From contig OX328112.1 in NCBI GenBank assembly GCA_946811185.2, positions 186,001-250,000 on the forward strand: a stretch of 64,000 nucleotides of DNA. Direction: 5' to 3'. Every line of letters begins with the position of its first letter. Position 1 is the stretch's first letter. Both the position numbers and the translations under genes were made by a program. This stretch comes from Hippopus hippopus. Lineage: Eukaryota > Mollusca > Bivalvia > Cardiida > Cardiidae. This document shows, piece by piece, positions 24,001-37,900 of this stretch. The notes under the pieces were generated by a model, which saw nothing but the letters and a program-made list of their open reading frames with translations, had not been told where the DNA came from and searched no databases.

Positions 24001-27000
24001 TAGGTAGTACACAAGCTTTTTCTGGAATTTCTCTCAGAGACCCTTTCTTTAGCCACACATAGCCCATTTTTCCATTGTAGATATTATCAAACCAAAGATC
24101 TTGACCACCTTTCATATTTACCAGAAAATGTGGCCTCTAGAGAGCACACAAGGTTTTTCCAAGATTCAGGGGTAAAAGTTAAAAAATCTGAAAATACTGA
24201 AAATTGAGCTGGGGGCCGCTAGGGTCCCCGGTGGGTCCAGGGCATTGCCCTGGCCAGGGGTCCAGGGGGCCAGAGGCCCCCGGAAGCTCCTGAGATTTAG
24301 CTATTTTATGACCCTCAAATTCCTCTAATGAGATCCAGTTTTAGCATTTTGAAGCTGAAAAAATCTTGAATGAAAGATATGATATGCTAAAACCTAAGAA
24401 AATCTTAACACCCACCCCCCCGCTTTAGATCTATATATTTTCATTTCATAAAACAACTATTTCTTTCACTCAAGACATAATTTTAGCTTCCTCTTATTGT
24501 TTCATTAAGATATTTGCGTAAATTCACTGTTTAAATTCATTAGATGAGAAGATAGTTTGAAGTCCTTCTGATTGGATGATGCCATGCCGATCATTGTAGT
24601 GTCATGCATTTTCACGTTTTTTTTTTGACAATCAATTTTTTGTTTCAATTAATTTTTGGAGAAGTATTACCACATAATTTGACATCAGTTAGTCATTTTG
24701 AATTGCAGGTAACTTTAAAATGTGTCACTTTACACTAAATAAGAGGATTAACACCTATGTTACTTTGCCATAAATGACTCCTCAGCTTCATTAGATTATG
24801 CATGTGTCCTTCGCATTTTATACTGATCGTGTTTAGTCCATATTTCTGCCGGATGCATGCAAGCTAGGTTATATGAAGCTCTAGACGATAATTTCACGTT
24901 TCAGACTGACAATTAGGCAGATCTTTTTCAGCGTCAACGACCTGTCATTTCATATTTCCAAGCATCAAAACACAGGCTCAGAGATCAAATGAGAAACTTG
25001 CCGAGTTGTCAAGTTTTGTCAGGACATCCATGGAAAAAAATTTCTTTCTCATTTTTCCGTCCAATTTTCGTGTTTGTTATCACTATGTTTGATCCTAGAG
25101 TGTGATTAATATCAGTCACAAAACAAAGCACTAAAAAGTAAAAACCAGTATTCACGTTTCGTGACCGAGCAAGCTTTTTTACAGACTACAATCCATTCCA
25201 GGATTTCTCAATAGCTTATCTCAATCGGAAGCCAAAACCAACTGACTTTAGACTATAGTCAATCATTGGCCCACCACTACAAATTGGATAACAGCGTATG
25301 AATGAACCCCCCCTTTTTTTTTCGGTCGCTTGGGTGTTTGAGTAGCACATGCTATCAACTTCGGAAGATAGTTGCAAATCCGCAGCTCTGATATTCATTT
25401 GTTATTGAAAAGAACAAAAATAATTTAAACTGAGCCATCTTTTGCTAGCAAACAATCAAATTGCAGCCAATATTCGTCCGCTAGAACAAACAGGTTTGTT
25501 AATGCTTTATTTTCTTTTACAATCCTAGCGGCAAAGATATTGAAGTTGGCAAAGCCAATCAAAACACAGCCGCAACATTTTGGACACAAACAATATAACA
25601 TCAAATGATAACATTAGAAAGTTCCGCTTCAGCATCCATTTTGAGAATCGGGAAACCCTAATCAAGAGTGAGTGACTAAACATTTCGGTGCAAATTATAT
25701 CCGAAATTACAAAGTTCTATGAACTTCATTGTTTTAAGGGCGAGTTTTTTAACGTTTTGGTACGTACAGCAGCGAAAAACTGTACGTGACTTTTCTATTG
25801 TATACGTGAATCACATACATTTATAAGTGATCGCACACACTGGCTAATGGATATATTTCTCATATATAAGATCACTATTCTGTTCAATCAAAAGAAGTTT
25901 TACAAATGGACCATTCGAAATGCCATTTGGCATGCTTCAGTAACTATTCCGAGTATACTTGGCCACTAAACTCGGCTGATTCTGTTTCGGAATCTCTCTC
26001 ACCAGACGTTTGACGAGAACCATTAATGGCTGAGATCAGCCCCAAACAAAGCAAATGCAGTGGGACAATAAATTTTATTGATGCGGCATCTGAAAATCTG
26101 TTGACTTGCAAATAGATACAAGATAAAGGGGTTACAACCCCCCCCAACTCCCCACTTCCTTTTTTTCCCTCGGATTTAGAGGATTTCCTTGGATGTAACC
26201 CATTTTCAATATCATCATACTGATCATCAAGACAAACATTCTGACTAATCTGCATAAGTACTGGACAGAAAATGATGGCTCTAGAGCTACACTGGCTATT
26301 GTAAAGATTTGACCCAGTGACCTAGTTTTTGACCCAATGTAACCTTAATCCATTTTCAATTTCATTCAAGATATCATTATGACATAGATTCTGACAAACT
26401 TTCATGAATATTTGACTGAAAATGTGGCATCTAGAGGGTACACAAAGTTTTTGAAGGATTTCACAGTGACCTAGTTTTTAACCCAACATGACCCATTTTT
26501 AAACTCATCCGAGATATCATTTAAACAAACATTCTGAAACTATAGCCTCGAGGGCATACACAAGGTTTTTCTAAGATTTAACCGAATGATCTATCTTACG
26601 AACAAAGTCCGTAACAAAGAAACAAATGAACAAATGCATAGCTGAAATACAAACCGCATCTGGCGGGATTTGAACCCAAGGCCGACAAGATCTTTGTTTT
26701 TCGAGGTTTAAAAGACCAAAACCATAACCACTGAGCTAAAGAGGTATCTCTCCAACGCAGTTGTCAGGTATTGTATTTAAATCTAGACGATGCCATGCAT
26801 GAAGGAGTGGTCTCCCATAACACACCCCCTCTTAAAGTCATCATTTATTGATGAATCAAAGCCTTATTAGACAGTAAGTCTATTATTTAGACAACAAATG
26901 TCCGTTTTCGGACAACAAATAAGGATAAATGGCTCAATGGACAATCCTGGACGAGCGCCAAACTTACAAAGTCCGTAACAAAGAAACAAACAAATGCATG

Positions 27001-28915
27001 GCAGAAATACAGGGACTGGGCAGGATTCAAACCTAGAACGCCCGGACGAAAGGCCCATATCATAACCACTGAGCTAAAAAGAATTCTCCCCAACACAGCT
27101 GTCAGGTATTGATTTTATACGGGAAAACTATGCAGGAAGGAGGGAGTGTTCTCCCGTAACACGCCCCCTCTTAAGTGTCATTATTTTGATGACAGAAAGC
27201 CTAATTAGGCAGTAGGTTTATTAATTGGACAACGAATAGCTCAATGGCCAATACCAGACGAGCCCCCATCTAACGAACATGGAAGTTTGCAACAAATGCA
27301 TAGCTCAAATACAAACAGCACCTGACGGGATTCGAACTCGTGCCAACAAACATCCTCATTTTTGGAGGTTTAAAAGACCAATACCATAACCACTGAGACA
27401 AAGAGAATTCTCACTGACACAGTTGTCAGGTATTGTATTTAAATCGGGACGAAACCATGCATGAAGGAGTGGTCTCCCGTAACACCTAGTTTTTGACCCG
27501 GCATGTCCCATTTTCGAACTCGTCCAAGATATTATCAAGACAATCATTCTGTCCAACTTTCAAGAGTTTTGGACTGAAAATATTGAAACATAAACTTTAA
27601 TATACTTTATATATAAATGAACAGGTTTTTTGGACATCTTGCTTAATTTCATTAGTGATCCATTAGATTCAAAAACATGTCAGAAAAAAAAATAGCATTT
27701 TAACCTCATGGTTTTCAACACGGGTATATTGGAACATATACTGCAACAATACCCTACCAAATATATGAGCCATGCTCTCACAAAAGGAGGCTTACTGTAT
27801 CTCTGATACATTATACCAAACAAGTTGTCTTATAATTATGGAACCATAAAATCCATTTAGTCTAACAACCATCTAAATACAGAGGGAAAATGGTCCTTGG
27901 ACATGCACAAAAGTAACAAAAAGCAGCAAGTTTTGACCCCCGTCAGCCCATGCAGACTGCGCAGGGTGACATTGGTCAATACTTTTTGCAGATGCATTAA
28001 GCCCCCTTTTCACACAGCATGGCTCACACATAAATGGACATGTTTCTTGCACATTTATCAACAGTATCTGGATATATATGAATAAAAGGTATCATGTAAT
28101 TATCTGAAAACCTTATTGTATTGAAGAACAGTATTATATTGAAGAACAGTATTTGCCCGTTCTATCATACAGCTGCCATTTTATATGTAAGCAGATGCAG
28201 ATCATTTAGGACACATTGTGGTGAAATGTACAAACACAGAGGGAAAAGGAGGAACTGTTTTGATGAGTGACTTCTTTGTGTGCTATTAAAAATTCCAATA
28301 CATAAACTGTAACATATCAGATTTATATCATTCAGCAAGGTTTTGATAAACTTGCCACATTTCTCATTTTTCATTTAGTCAAAATAGTGCCACTTAACCC
28401 TTTACCAAACAACACAATGAACACCCTTCTATAAAGAAAGATTCTGAAGATTAATAATCCAAACCTATACTAATGAACTCTTCTTCTGTGATAGGGTTGA
28501 AAATTTGTGGGAAAAGCAGAAATTGCTCATTATGACCAATTTTTCCTTTTCCTATACAGTTTTCAACAGGCTTTGCCTGATAAAACATAAAAACACTAGC
28601 TTAATAAAAGTTAAGATAAAGTTTAAAATGCAATTACCTCTAAATGATGTGATTTTGCCATCATTATTGGCACTGTTTTGCCTCCATTCATGATTAACTG
28701 GGTCTGAATCATATGAAAGAGTTTCTGGATGGATTGACGCTCTGTCAGTTTCCTATGCATATAAATTGAAAACAGCAGTGTACCCTTATGTTATGAAACA
28801 AGTATATTGGAACATAAACTGTCATATAATTCATATATAAATGAACAGGTTTTTTGGACTTTCATCACCAGGATTTGACTCTGTGTGTGTGTGTATGTAT
28901 GTGTGTGTGTGTGTG

Positions 28916-28947
<32 letters not shown>

Positions 28948-31900
28948 AGAATGAATGAAAGATACTGCTAAATGGTGTGATAATGATTGTGTATAGATCC
29001 AAAGTACTTACCCTTTCTAACATACAGCAAACACTTCATATGCCAGCAGCAGCAGACCACATTTGAAAACATTGTGATGAGAGGAAATCCCAAACACTAG
29101 GAAAAGGAGAACCTTTTTATAAGACCTTGTTTCCTTTGCCATTATGATTCAAATGCTATCAATCAAAACCTGGATCTACTGAACTGTAGTATTGTGAAAG
29201 CACAGAAGACATTGTGGGAAAAGGATAAAGTGATCTTCATGATCAATTCTTCTCTTCCATATGAAGTTTTCGAAGGAATTCTGCTGCACACACCTTAAAA
29301 CATGGGTTTGTTTTGTCAGGGGTTCAGACAAAGTTTGAAATACATTTACCTCAAAATGTTGGGTTTTTTTGCTGTCATCTTCATTTGCAATGTCTTTGTT
29401 CCCTTCATGGTTAACCTGGTCAGCATCATTGAAAAAACCCTCTTGATGGGTTGCAGCACCATTAGTTTCCTTTACATACCAACAGAAAACAGCAGTTTAC
29501 TCCTAAGTTATGAAACAGGTATATTGGAACATAAACTTTAATATACTTTATATATAAATGAACAGGTTTTTTGGACATCTTGCTTAATTTCATTAGTGAT
29601 CCATTAGATTCAAAAACATGTCAGAAAAAAAATAGCATTTTAAGCTCATGGTTTTCAACATGGGTATATTGGAACATATACTGCAACAATACCCTACCAA
29701 TTATATTAGCCATGCTCTCGCAAAAGGAGGCTTAATGTATCTCTGATACATTATACCAAACAAGTTGTCTTATAATTATGGAACCATAAAATGCATTTAG
29801 TTCTAAAAACCATCTAAATACAGAGGGAAAATGGTCCTTGGACATGCACAAAAGTAACAAAAAGCAGCAAGTTTTGACCCCTGTCAGCCCATGCAGACTG
29901 CGCAGGGTGACATTGGTCAATACTTTTTGCAGATGCATTAAGCCCCCTTTTCACACAGCATGGCTCACATATAAATGGACATGTTTCTTGCACATTTATC
30001 AACAGTATCTGGATATATATGAATAAAAGGTATCATGTAATTATCTGAAAACCTTATTGTATTGAAGAACAGTATTTGCCCGTTCTATCATACAGCTGCC
30101 ATTTTATATGTAAGCAGATGCAGATCATTTAGGACACATTGTGGTGAAATGTACAAACACAGAGGGAAAAGGAGGAACTGTTTTGATGAGTGACTTCTTT
30201 GTGTGCTATTAAAAATTCTAATACATAAACTGTAACATATCAGATTTACATCATTCAGCAAGGTTTTGATAAACTTGCCACATTTCTCATTTAGTCAAAA
30301 TAGTGCCACTTAACCCTTTACCAAACAACACATTGAACACCCTTCTATAAAGAAAGATTCTGAAGATTAATAATCCAAACCTATACTAATGAACTCTTCT
30401 TCTGTGATAGGGTTGAAAATTTGTGGGAAAAGCAGCAATTGCTCATTATGACCAATTTTTCCTTTTCCTATACAGTTTTCAACAGGCTTTGCCTGATAAA
30501 ACATAAAAACACTAGCTTAATAAAAGTTAAGATAAAGTTTAAAATGCAATTACCTCTAAATGATGTGTGATTTTGCTGTCATCATCATTATTGGCACTGT
30601 TTTGCCACCATTCATGATTAACTGGGTCTGAATCATATGAAAGAGTTTCTGGATGGATTGACGCTCTGTCAGTTTCCTATGCATATAAATAGAAAACAAC
30701 AGTGTACCCTTAAGTTATGAAACAAGTATATTGGAACATAAACTGTCATATAATTCATATATAAATGAACAGGTTTTTTGGACTTTCATCACCAGGATTT
30801 GCCTGTATATATATATATGAAAGATACTGCTAAATGGTGTGATAATGATTGTGTATAGATCCAAAGTACTTACCCTTTCTAACATACCGCAAACACTTCA
30901 TATGCCAGCAGCAGCAGACCACATTTGAAAACATTGTGATGAGAGGAAATCCCAAACACTAGGAAAAGGAGAACCTTTTCATGAGGCACTGTTTCCTTTG
31001 CCATTATGATTCAAATGCTATCAATCAAAACCTGGAACTACTGGACTGTACTATTGTGAAAGCACAGAAGACATTGTGGGAAAAGGATAAAGTGATCTTC
31101 ATGATCAATTCTTCTCTTCCATATGAAGTTTTCGAAGGAATTCTGCTGCACACACCTTAAAACGTGGGTTTGCCTTGTCAGGGGTTCAGACAAAGTTTGA
31201 AATACATTTACCTCAAAATGTTGGGTTTTTTTGCTGTCATCTTCATTTGCAATGTCTTTGTTCCCTTCATGGTTAACCTGGTCAGCATCATTGAAAAAAC
31301 CCTCTTGATGGGTTGCAGCACCATTAGTTTCCTTTACATACCAACAGAAAACAGCAGTTTACTCCTAAGTTATGAAACAGGTATATTGGAACATAAACTT
31401 TAATATACCTTTTATACAAATGAACAGGTTTTTTGGACATCTTCTTTAAATTCAATAGTGATCAATTAGATTCAAAAACATGTCAGAGGAAAATAGCATT
31501 TTAACCTCATGGTTTTCAACACGGGTATATTGGAACATACACTGCAACAATACCCTACCCAATATATGAACCATGCTCTAGCAAAAGGGGGCTTAATGTA
31601 TCTCTGATACATTTTACCAAACAATTTGTCTCATACCTATTGAACCATAATATCCATTTAGTCTAAAAACCATCTGAATACAAAGGGAAAATGGTCCTTG
31701 GACACGCAAAAATCACTATCTCATCCAAGCAGGAAACAATATCTTATTTACAGAAAAACAAATGTTGTTAAAGCACAAATAAAATGGGGTAATCCAGTGG
31801 TTGGCAGTAATAATATTGAATGTGAGAAACCTTTTATGAGACATTGTTTCCTTTGCCATTATGATTCAAATGCTATCAATCAAAACCTGGAACTACTGGA

Positions 31901-34900
31901 CTGTACTATTGTGAAAGCACAGAAGACATTGTGGGACAAGGATAAAGTGATCTTCATGATCAATTCTTCTCTTCCATATGAAGGTTTCGAAGGAATTCTG
32001 CTGCACACACCTTAAAACATGGGTTTGTTTTGTCAGGGGTTCAGACAAAGTTTGAAATACATTTACCTCAAAATGTTGGGTTTTTTTGCTGTCATCTTCA
32101 TTTGCAATGTCTTTGTTCCCTTCATGGTTAACCTGGTCAGCATCATTGAAAAAACCCTCTTGATGGGTTGCAGCACCATTAGTTTCCTATACATACCAAC
32201 AGAAAACAGCAGTTTACTCCTAAGTTATGAAACAGGTATATTGGAACATAAACTTTAATATACTTTATATATAAATGAACAGGTTTTTTGGTCATATTGC
32301 CTAATTTCATTAGTGATCCATTAGATTCAAAAACATGTCAGAAAAAAAATAGCATTTTAACCTCATGGTTTTCAACACGGGTATATTGGAACATATACTG
32401 CAACAATACCCTACCAATTATATTAGCCATGCTCTCCCAAAAGGAGGCTTACTGTATCTCTGATGCATTATACCAAACAAGTTGTCTTATTATTATGGAA
32501 CCATAAAATCCATTCACTCCAAAATTTTGAAACCGGCATAACCTTTATTACAGCATAACATTTAATAAACTTTGTATATACAGAGACCCAGATAAGCTGC
32601 GTATTTGCTTATTTACACAAGTTGGAATAGGAATTAAGCAACAAAACCTATTTTGAAGCGCATCAAATACGTAATTGCTATCTAAGAGATGCAATTCGTC
32701 TGATTTTTAATGCGTATTTTCTATCCACTACCAAATTTGGGATCTTGATCGGCTTTAATGTCATTGAAACGCTTACATATCACTTTCTGAATGAACTGCA
32801 ACCTTCTGTGTCAATTGGTTATACGTGTACTTGTTTCGGAATATGGTGCAGTATTGAATTGAATCTCCCAAAAACCGTTTATGAGCAAGGAACACTTTGT
32901 ATTTTGAAGTTGTTTACTTCTTATGGTTATATCTTGGGATTCCATAGTTACATGCAATTAAAATTTATTAATGTAGTTAGTGCGGCGTATCTGAGAAGCC
33001 TGTACTTAACTGTGATGCATCACCAGAAATCACAGATTGAATAGATGAATAGCGTTTTAAGGCCCGTCAACAACTTAGGTTATATTGGGCGCACTTACTT
33101 AGTAAACAATAATGCGAAAACCTGGATCTACTAAACTGTAGTATTGTGACAATTGATAAAGCATGATGACTTTTTTGCCTTAGTTTTAAATCATATAGCA
33201 CAACACGAATTTTTCTTTTTTTTTACAATGTACATGAATGATAATTTATCTTACAATTAAAATGGTATAAAAAGTAAGAAAAAATTTTCTTTCCTTCTAC
33301 TATCTATTGAATAATCATTTCCACATGATTCAATATTATTGACTTTCAAGACAATAAATTGTCTTCACCAATCATCAGTACAAAGAATCACTGAGAAAAC
33401 ATATCCATAAGGTATTATCAATTTTCTGAAGTGTAAGTCAACAATTTCGTCCCAAGTGTAAGCCACTCTTATGTTTGGCTTATCGTGCTAACAGAGGAAT
33501 CGAGTAGGCCTGCAAAAGAGCCCAAGGCACAGGCGATATGTTCTGCCCTTGTTAATGCTGTAATGTAATCATTGGGGCAAAGATGTCTGAAAGGAAACAA
33601 TTGAAAAATGGCAAGGAATGTACTTCTTGCTTCTTCTATCGCACAATGAAAGTACGTCCAAGATGCGATTTATGTTCAGGACACAATATCAAAACTGACT
33701 GGGCTTTGGATGGTACCCAAAATATTTAGAAATCCTTGATTGAAAGGCATAGCCTCTCTGTAGAAAATTTTTCAGCTTGTAAATTATCTCTGCAGCATAA
33801 ATGTGCTGACAGTATTCTCAAAGATTTTGATGGCTCAGCAGGGCCAACAGATCCAGATAAATGTCTTCTAAAGACTGTATAAACAATGATGAAGACTGAG
33901 TCCTTCATGAAAAGGTTTTCTTTTAATCCAGTGTCCTGCTCATAAATGGTAAAAAGAATAAAATAATACTGTTATTTTTCAATCAATCTTACTAGCTGGA
34001 CACTATAATATAAAATAAAAATGATGTGATTGAAACATACTCTAGTTCCCAACTGAAGTAAATCTTGGTTTTTTACTCTACCATTAGAATTTTGTTGCTT
34101 AAAAATTTGCTTCTTAAGCAAAGTGGTTTCCATTTACCCCTTTCACAAGCAAAATGATGCTTAAATATTCCTTGCCTCAAAAAATTATCTGGGGCACTGA
34201 CATAAATGAACAGGTTTCTTTGACATCTTGCTGGAATTTATTTGTGATCGATTAATTTCAAAAACATGTCATCAGAAATTACCATTTTACCCCATGGTTT
34301 TTAACCCAGTTATATTGGAACATATACTGCAACAATATGCTACCAAATATATATAAATAAACATGTTTCTTCGACGTTTATCAACAGCATCTGGTTATAT
34401 TTGAATAAAAGGTATATTGAAATTATCTGAAACCTTATCCTTATTGTATTGAAGAACAGTATTTGCCTGTTCTATCATACAGCTCCATTTTGTTTGTAAG
34501 CAGATGCAGATCATTTAGGACACATTGTGGTGAAATGAACAAACATGGAGGGAAAAAGTGGAACTGAGTGACTTCTTTGTGTGCTATCATAAATTTTAAT
34601 ACATAAACCGTAATATATCAGAATTTCATAGGACACTGTTTTGATATACCAGCTGTGTATCAAAATTTTGATCCGTCAAAATAGTCAAATTACATCTAAA
34701 TGATGTTTCAGTTTGCTTTTATCACCATTATTGGCAATGTCTTGGTTTCATACACAGAATAGAAAACAGCAGTTTTATTGTTAAGTTATGAATCGGGTAC
34801 ATGCATATTGGAACATTGTGAAGAAAGTTGTGTTGCTGCTGGTATGAAAAAGCCTAGAAACATATGTCAGAGCACTGGTCGCTGTGGTAAGACTAGCTGT

Positions 34901-37900
34901 TTAAACAGCATTAAACTCCAACATAAAAAAAACCCAAAACCTGTCAGATATGCTTCCAACCAAGCTACCCAGCCTGGTTCCAGTTCAAAGAAGGTGCAGA
35001 TATAGTTCATTATTGTGATATTTACGCTTATCAGTTCTATGTTGAACACTGATCCATAACTGATATTATACCTGTTTTTTCTATTCGAAAACAGCGGGCA
35101 CCCACTTTAAAAGTATCCCCACTTTGTAGTTGCCTTTCACCTGCCTCACTTGCATATGTCAAAAAAACCTGAAAAAAGATATTTACAGTGACTTCACCAT
35201 CACATACATTGTTTTCTGCTTCACCTGATTATGTGCTATTAGTTTATAAATGCATTGATAATCACAATGTGTATCTTCAAATTTACATTTGGAACAAAGT
35301 CTGAGACACAAACCACTTGAAGTTATTTTTTGGATTCTTCATCATGAAACCTACTTATATAGTAAAACCGAGCTTTTTATAGCAATTTCAGTGTTTGGGT
35401 CAAACAGGCACAGGTAAACATAAAACTAGAAAACATCTCAGCGTTGCATCCATGATTTATGCAGTGGTGAGATACTAAAAATGTGCCAATCCTTTTTTCC
35501 TTTCCAAACTACTACACAAGTTTCATAATCAAACAATAATGATGATGGTCTCTCAATTTGAATGATTATTAACCGATTTACACTTCTTATAAATCACTGT
35601 TCGAGTAGTTCCCCAATGACCTTCAATTTGTTCTCTGCAGTTTTCAGTCGATCTATCAAAACCAGGGGTAGTGTTGTCTTTTGATCAAACAAATCCCTTA
35701 TATAAAGGCCATAATCTATTTCAGAGGCATATTTAATCCTGCTTTTACACACCAGTCAGAATGTTTGACACTTAAAAAGTCGTCATGCGAATATACTGTA
35801 TTATTTTTTTTTATCTGAAAACACATTCACTGTTCATGTGTATAGAAGAGTGGTTCCCTGCTTCTTAACCTATTGCTGAATAACATCAGTGTTTTTTCTA
35901 ACATAATTTCAGCAGTGATTAAAAATACAAGAGGGCCATGATGGCCCTGAAGTCGCTCTCGAGTCTCTTGACCAAACATGAACCATTTTAATCTCTTTTG
36001 AGATATTAAGACAAATATTCTATCAAGCTTTCATAATTATTGGCCTGAAAATTTGAACTCTAGCTTGTACACAAGCTTTTTCTACAATTTCTCTCAATGA
36101 CCTACTTTTTAGCCAAACATAGCCCATTTTCCCGTTGTAGATATTATCAAAACAAAGATTCTAACCACCTTTCATAAGTATTGGACAGCAAATGTTGTGT
36201 CTAGAGCACACACAAGGAAATTCAAAGGTTTGACCTAGAGACCTAGTTTTTTCACCCGACATGACCAATTTTTTTTAACTCCTCCGAGATGTCATCAAGA
36301 CCAACATTCGGACCAACTTCCAAGAGTTTTGGACTGAAAATGTGGTCTCTAGAGTGAAACAAGGTTTTTCTAAGAGTTGACCAAGTGACCTGTTTTTGAT
36401 CCAACATGACCAATTTTTTAACTCATCCAAGATATCATCAAGACAAACATTCTGACCAAATTTCATGGGTATCAGACTGAAAATGTGGCCTCTAGAGGGT
36501 ATAAAAGTTTTTTTTCTAAGATTTGACCTAATGACCTAGTTTTTCACCCAACATGACCCTTTTTGAATTCTTCTGAGATATTATCACGACAAAAATCCTG
36601 ACCAAGTTTCATGAGTATCAGACTGAAAATGTGGCCTCTAGAGCATACACAAGGTTTTTCAAAGATTTGACCTAGTGATCCAGCTTTTTTGACCCGATAT
36701 GGCCCATTTTTTAACTCATCAGACATATCATCAAGACAAACATTCTGACCAAGTTTCATGAGTATCGGACTGAAAATGTGGCCTATAGAGTGGACACAAG
36801 GTTTTTCTACAATTTGACCTAGTGACCTAGTTTTTGGCCCGACATGGCCTTTTTTTGAACTCGTCCCAGACATCATGAAGACAAACATTGTAATAAGTTT
36901 TCAATACTTTTGGACTGAAAATGTGACCTCTACAGCATACAGAAGGTTTTTCTAAGATTTGACCTAGTGACCTAGTTGTTTACCAGACGTGATTCATTTT
37001 CAAACTGGTCAGAGAGAAAAACATTCAAGTTTCATAAGTATCAGACTGCAAATGTGGCCTCTAGAGCGCACGCAAGGTTTTTCTAAGATTTGACCTAGTG
37101 ACCTAGTTTTTGACCTGACATGACCCATTTTCTAAATCATATTAGACATTATCAAGGTTAACATTCTGAGTAAGTTTCATGAGTATCGGACTGAAAATGT
37201 GGCTTCTAGAGCTTACACAAGGTTTTACTATGATTTGACCTAGTGATCTAGTTTTTGACCCGACATGATCTCTTTTCACACTCGTCCAAGATATTATCAA
37301 CACACATATTGTGACCAAGTTTCATGAGTATCGGACTGAAAATGTGGCCTCTAAAGTGTACACGAGGTAAAAGTTGACAACGCACGACGGACACAGCTAG
37401 TGGTGGGGCGATGATCGACTATAGTCGAAAGTCAGTTGGTTTTGGCTTCCGATTCCGATAATCGATTGAGAAATTGCGTATTCGATTGTAGTCGGTTGCT
37501 AAGCTGGTTTGGTGCTTAAACTTGGATTATGGTTTTTAGCGCTTGGTTTTGTGACTATTATTAATCACAATCTTGGATTAAACATAGTGGATAACAAACA
37601 CAACAAGAGCGGCAAATTGTCGCAAGATACGCCCATCTTACCACAAGTTGTAAAGCTGGGGCATGCACCGGACAAAATTTAAGTATGAAAAACAACAAAG
37701 GGCAATAACTCAAAAATTAAGCGAGCAAGAGTTATGATTCCTGTGCACTGCACTCCCCCTTGATGAGATCTATCCACCCATGAAATTTCATAACCCTAGC
37801 TAGTATAGTTTTGGAGATATGCTCTGACAAAATTCAAGTATGAAAAACAACAAAGGGCACTAACTCAAAAATTAAGCAAGAGTTATGATTCCTCAAAAAT

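Larger units (their letters stand above)
27590..32560. repeat. Tandemly duplicated block carrying exon cassettes
   Basis: Two units of about 1.9 kb (from ~27590 and ~29530), a partial unit (~31380-32240) and a short end piece share very similar introns and exons. Matching landmarks are 'aaatgaacaggttttttgg', 'ctgcaacaataccctacc', 'ggtccttggacatgcacaaa' and 'cagatgcattaagccccc'. Offsets between paired exons are 1862, 1916 and 855 bp. Diverged sequence of the same block continues at 34200-34770 beyond a transposon insertion. Each full unit also carries one TTAA hairpin MITE. Confidence 0.85.

Noticed and set aside
26650..27400. Functional tRNA-Lys genes
   Set aside because: Box A and box B are present, but the spacing is too long and the acceptor stems do not pair, so these are tRNA-derived repeats.
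29302..32258. Three identical 79-codon plus-strand frames ('MGLFCQGFRQ...', with one change in the second)
   Set aside because: They are antisense to the B cassettes; the minus strand has conserved splice sites and a phase-preserving exon, so the plus frame is a shadow.
36544..36888. 114-codon minus-strand frame with repeating 'MKLGQNVCLDD'-type motifs
   Set aside because: It is a read-through of the ~146-bp monomers of a pearl-like element; the same motif appears at 26 kb and 27.4 kb in other fragments.
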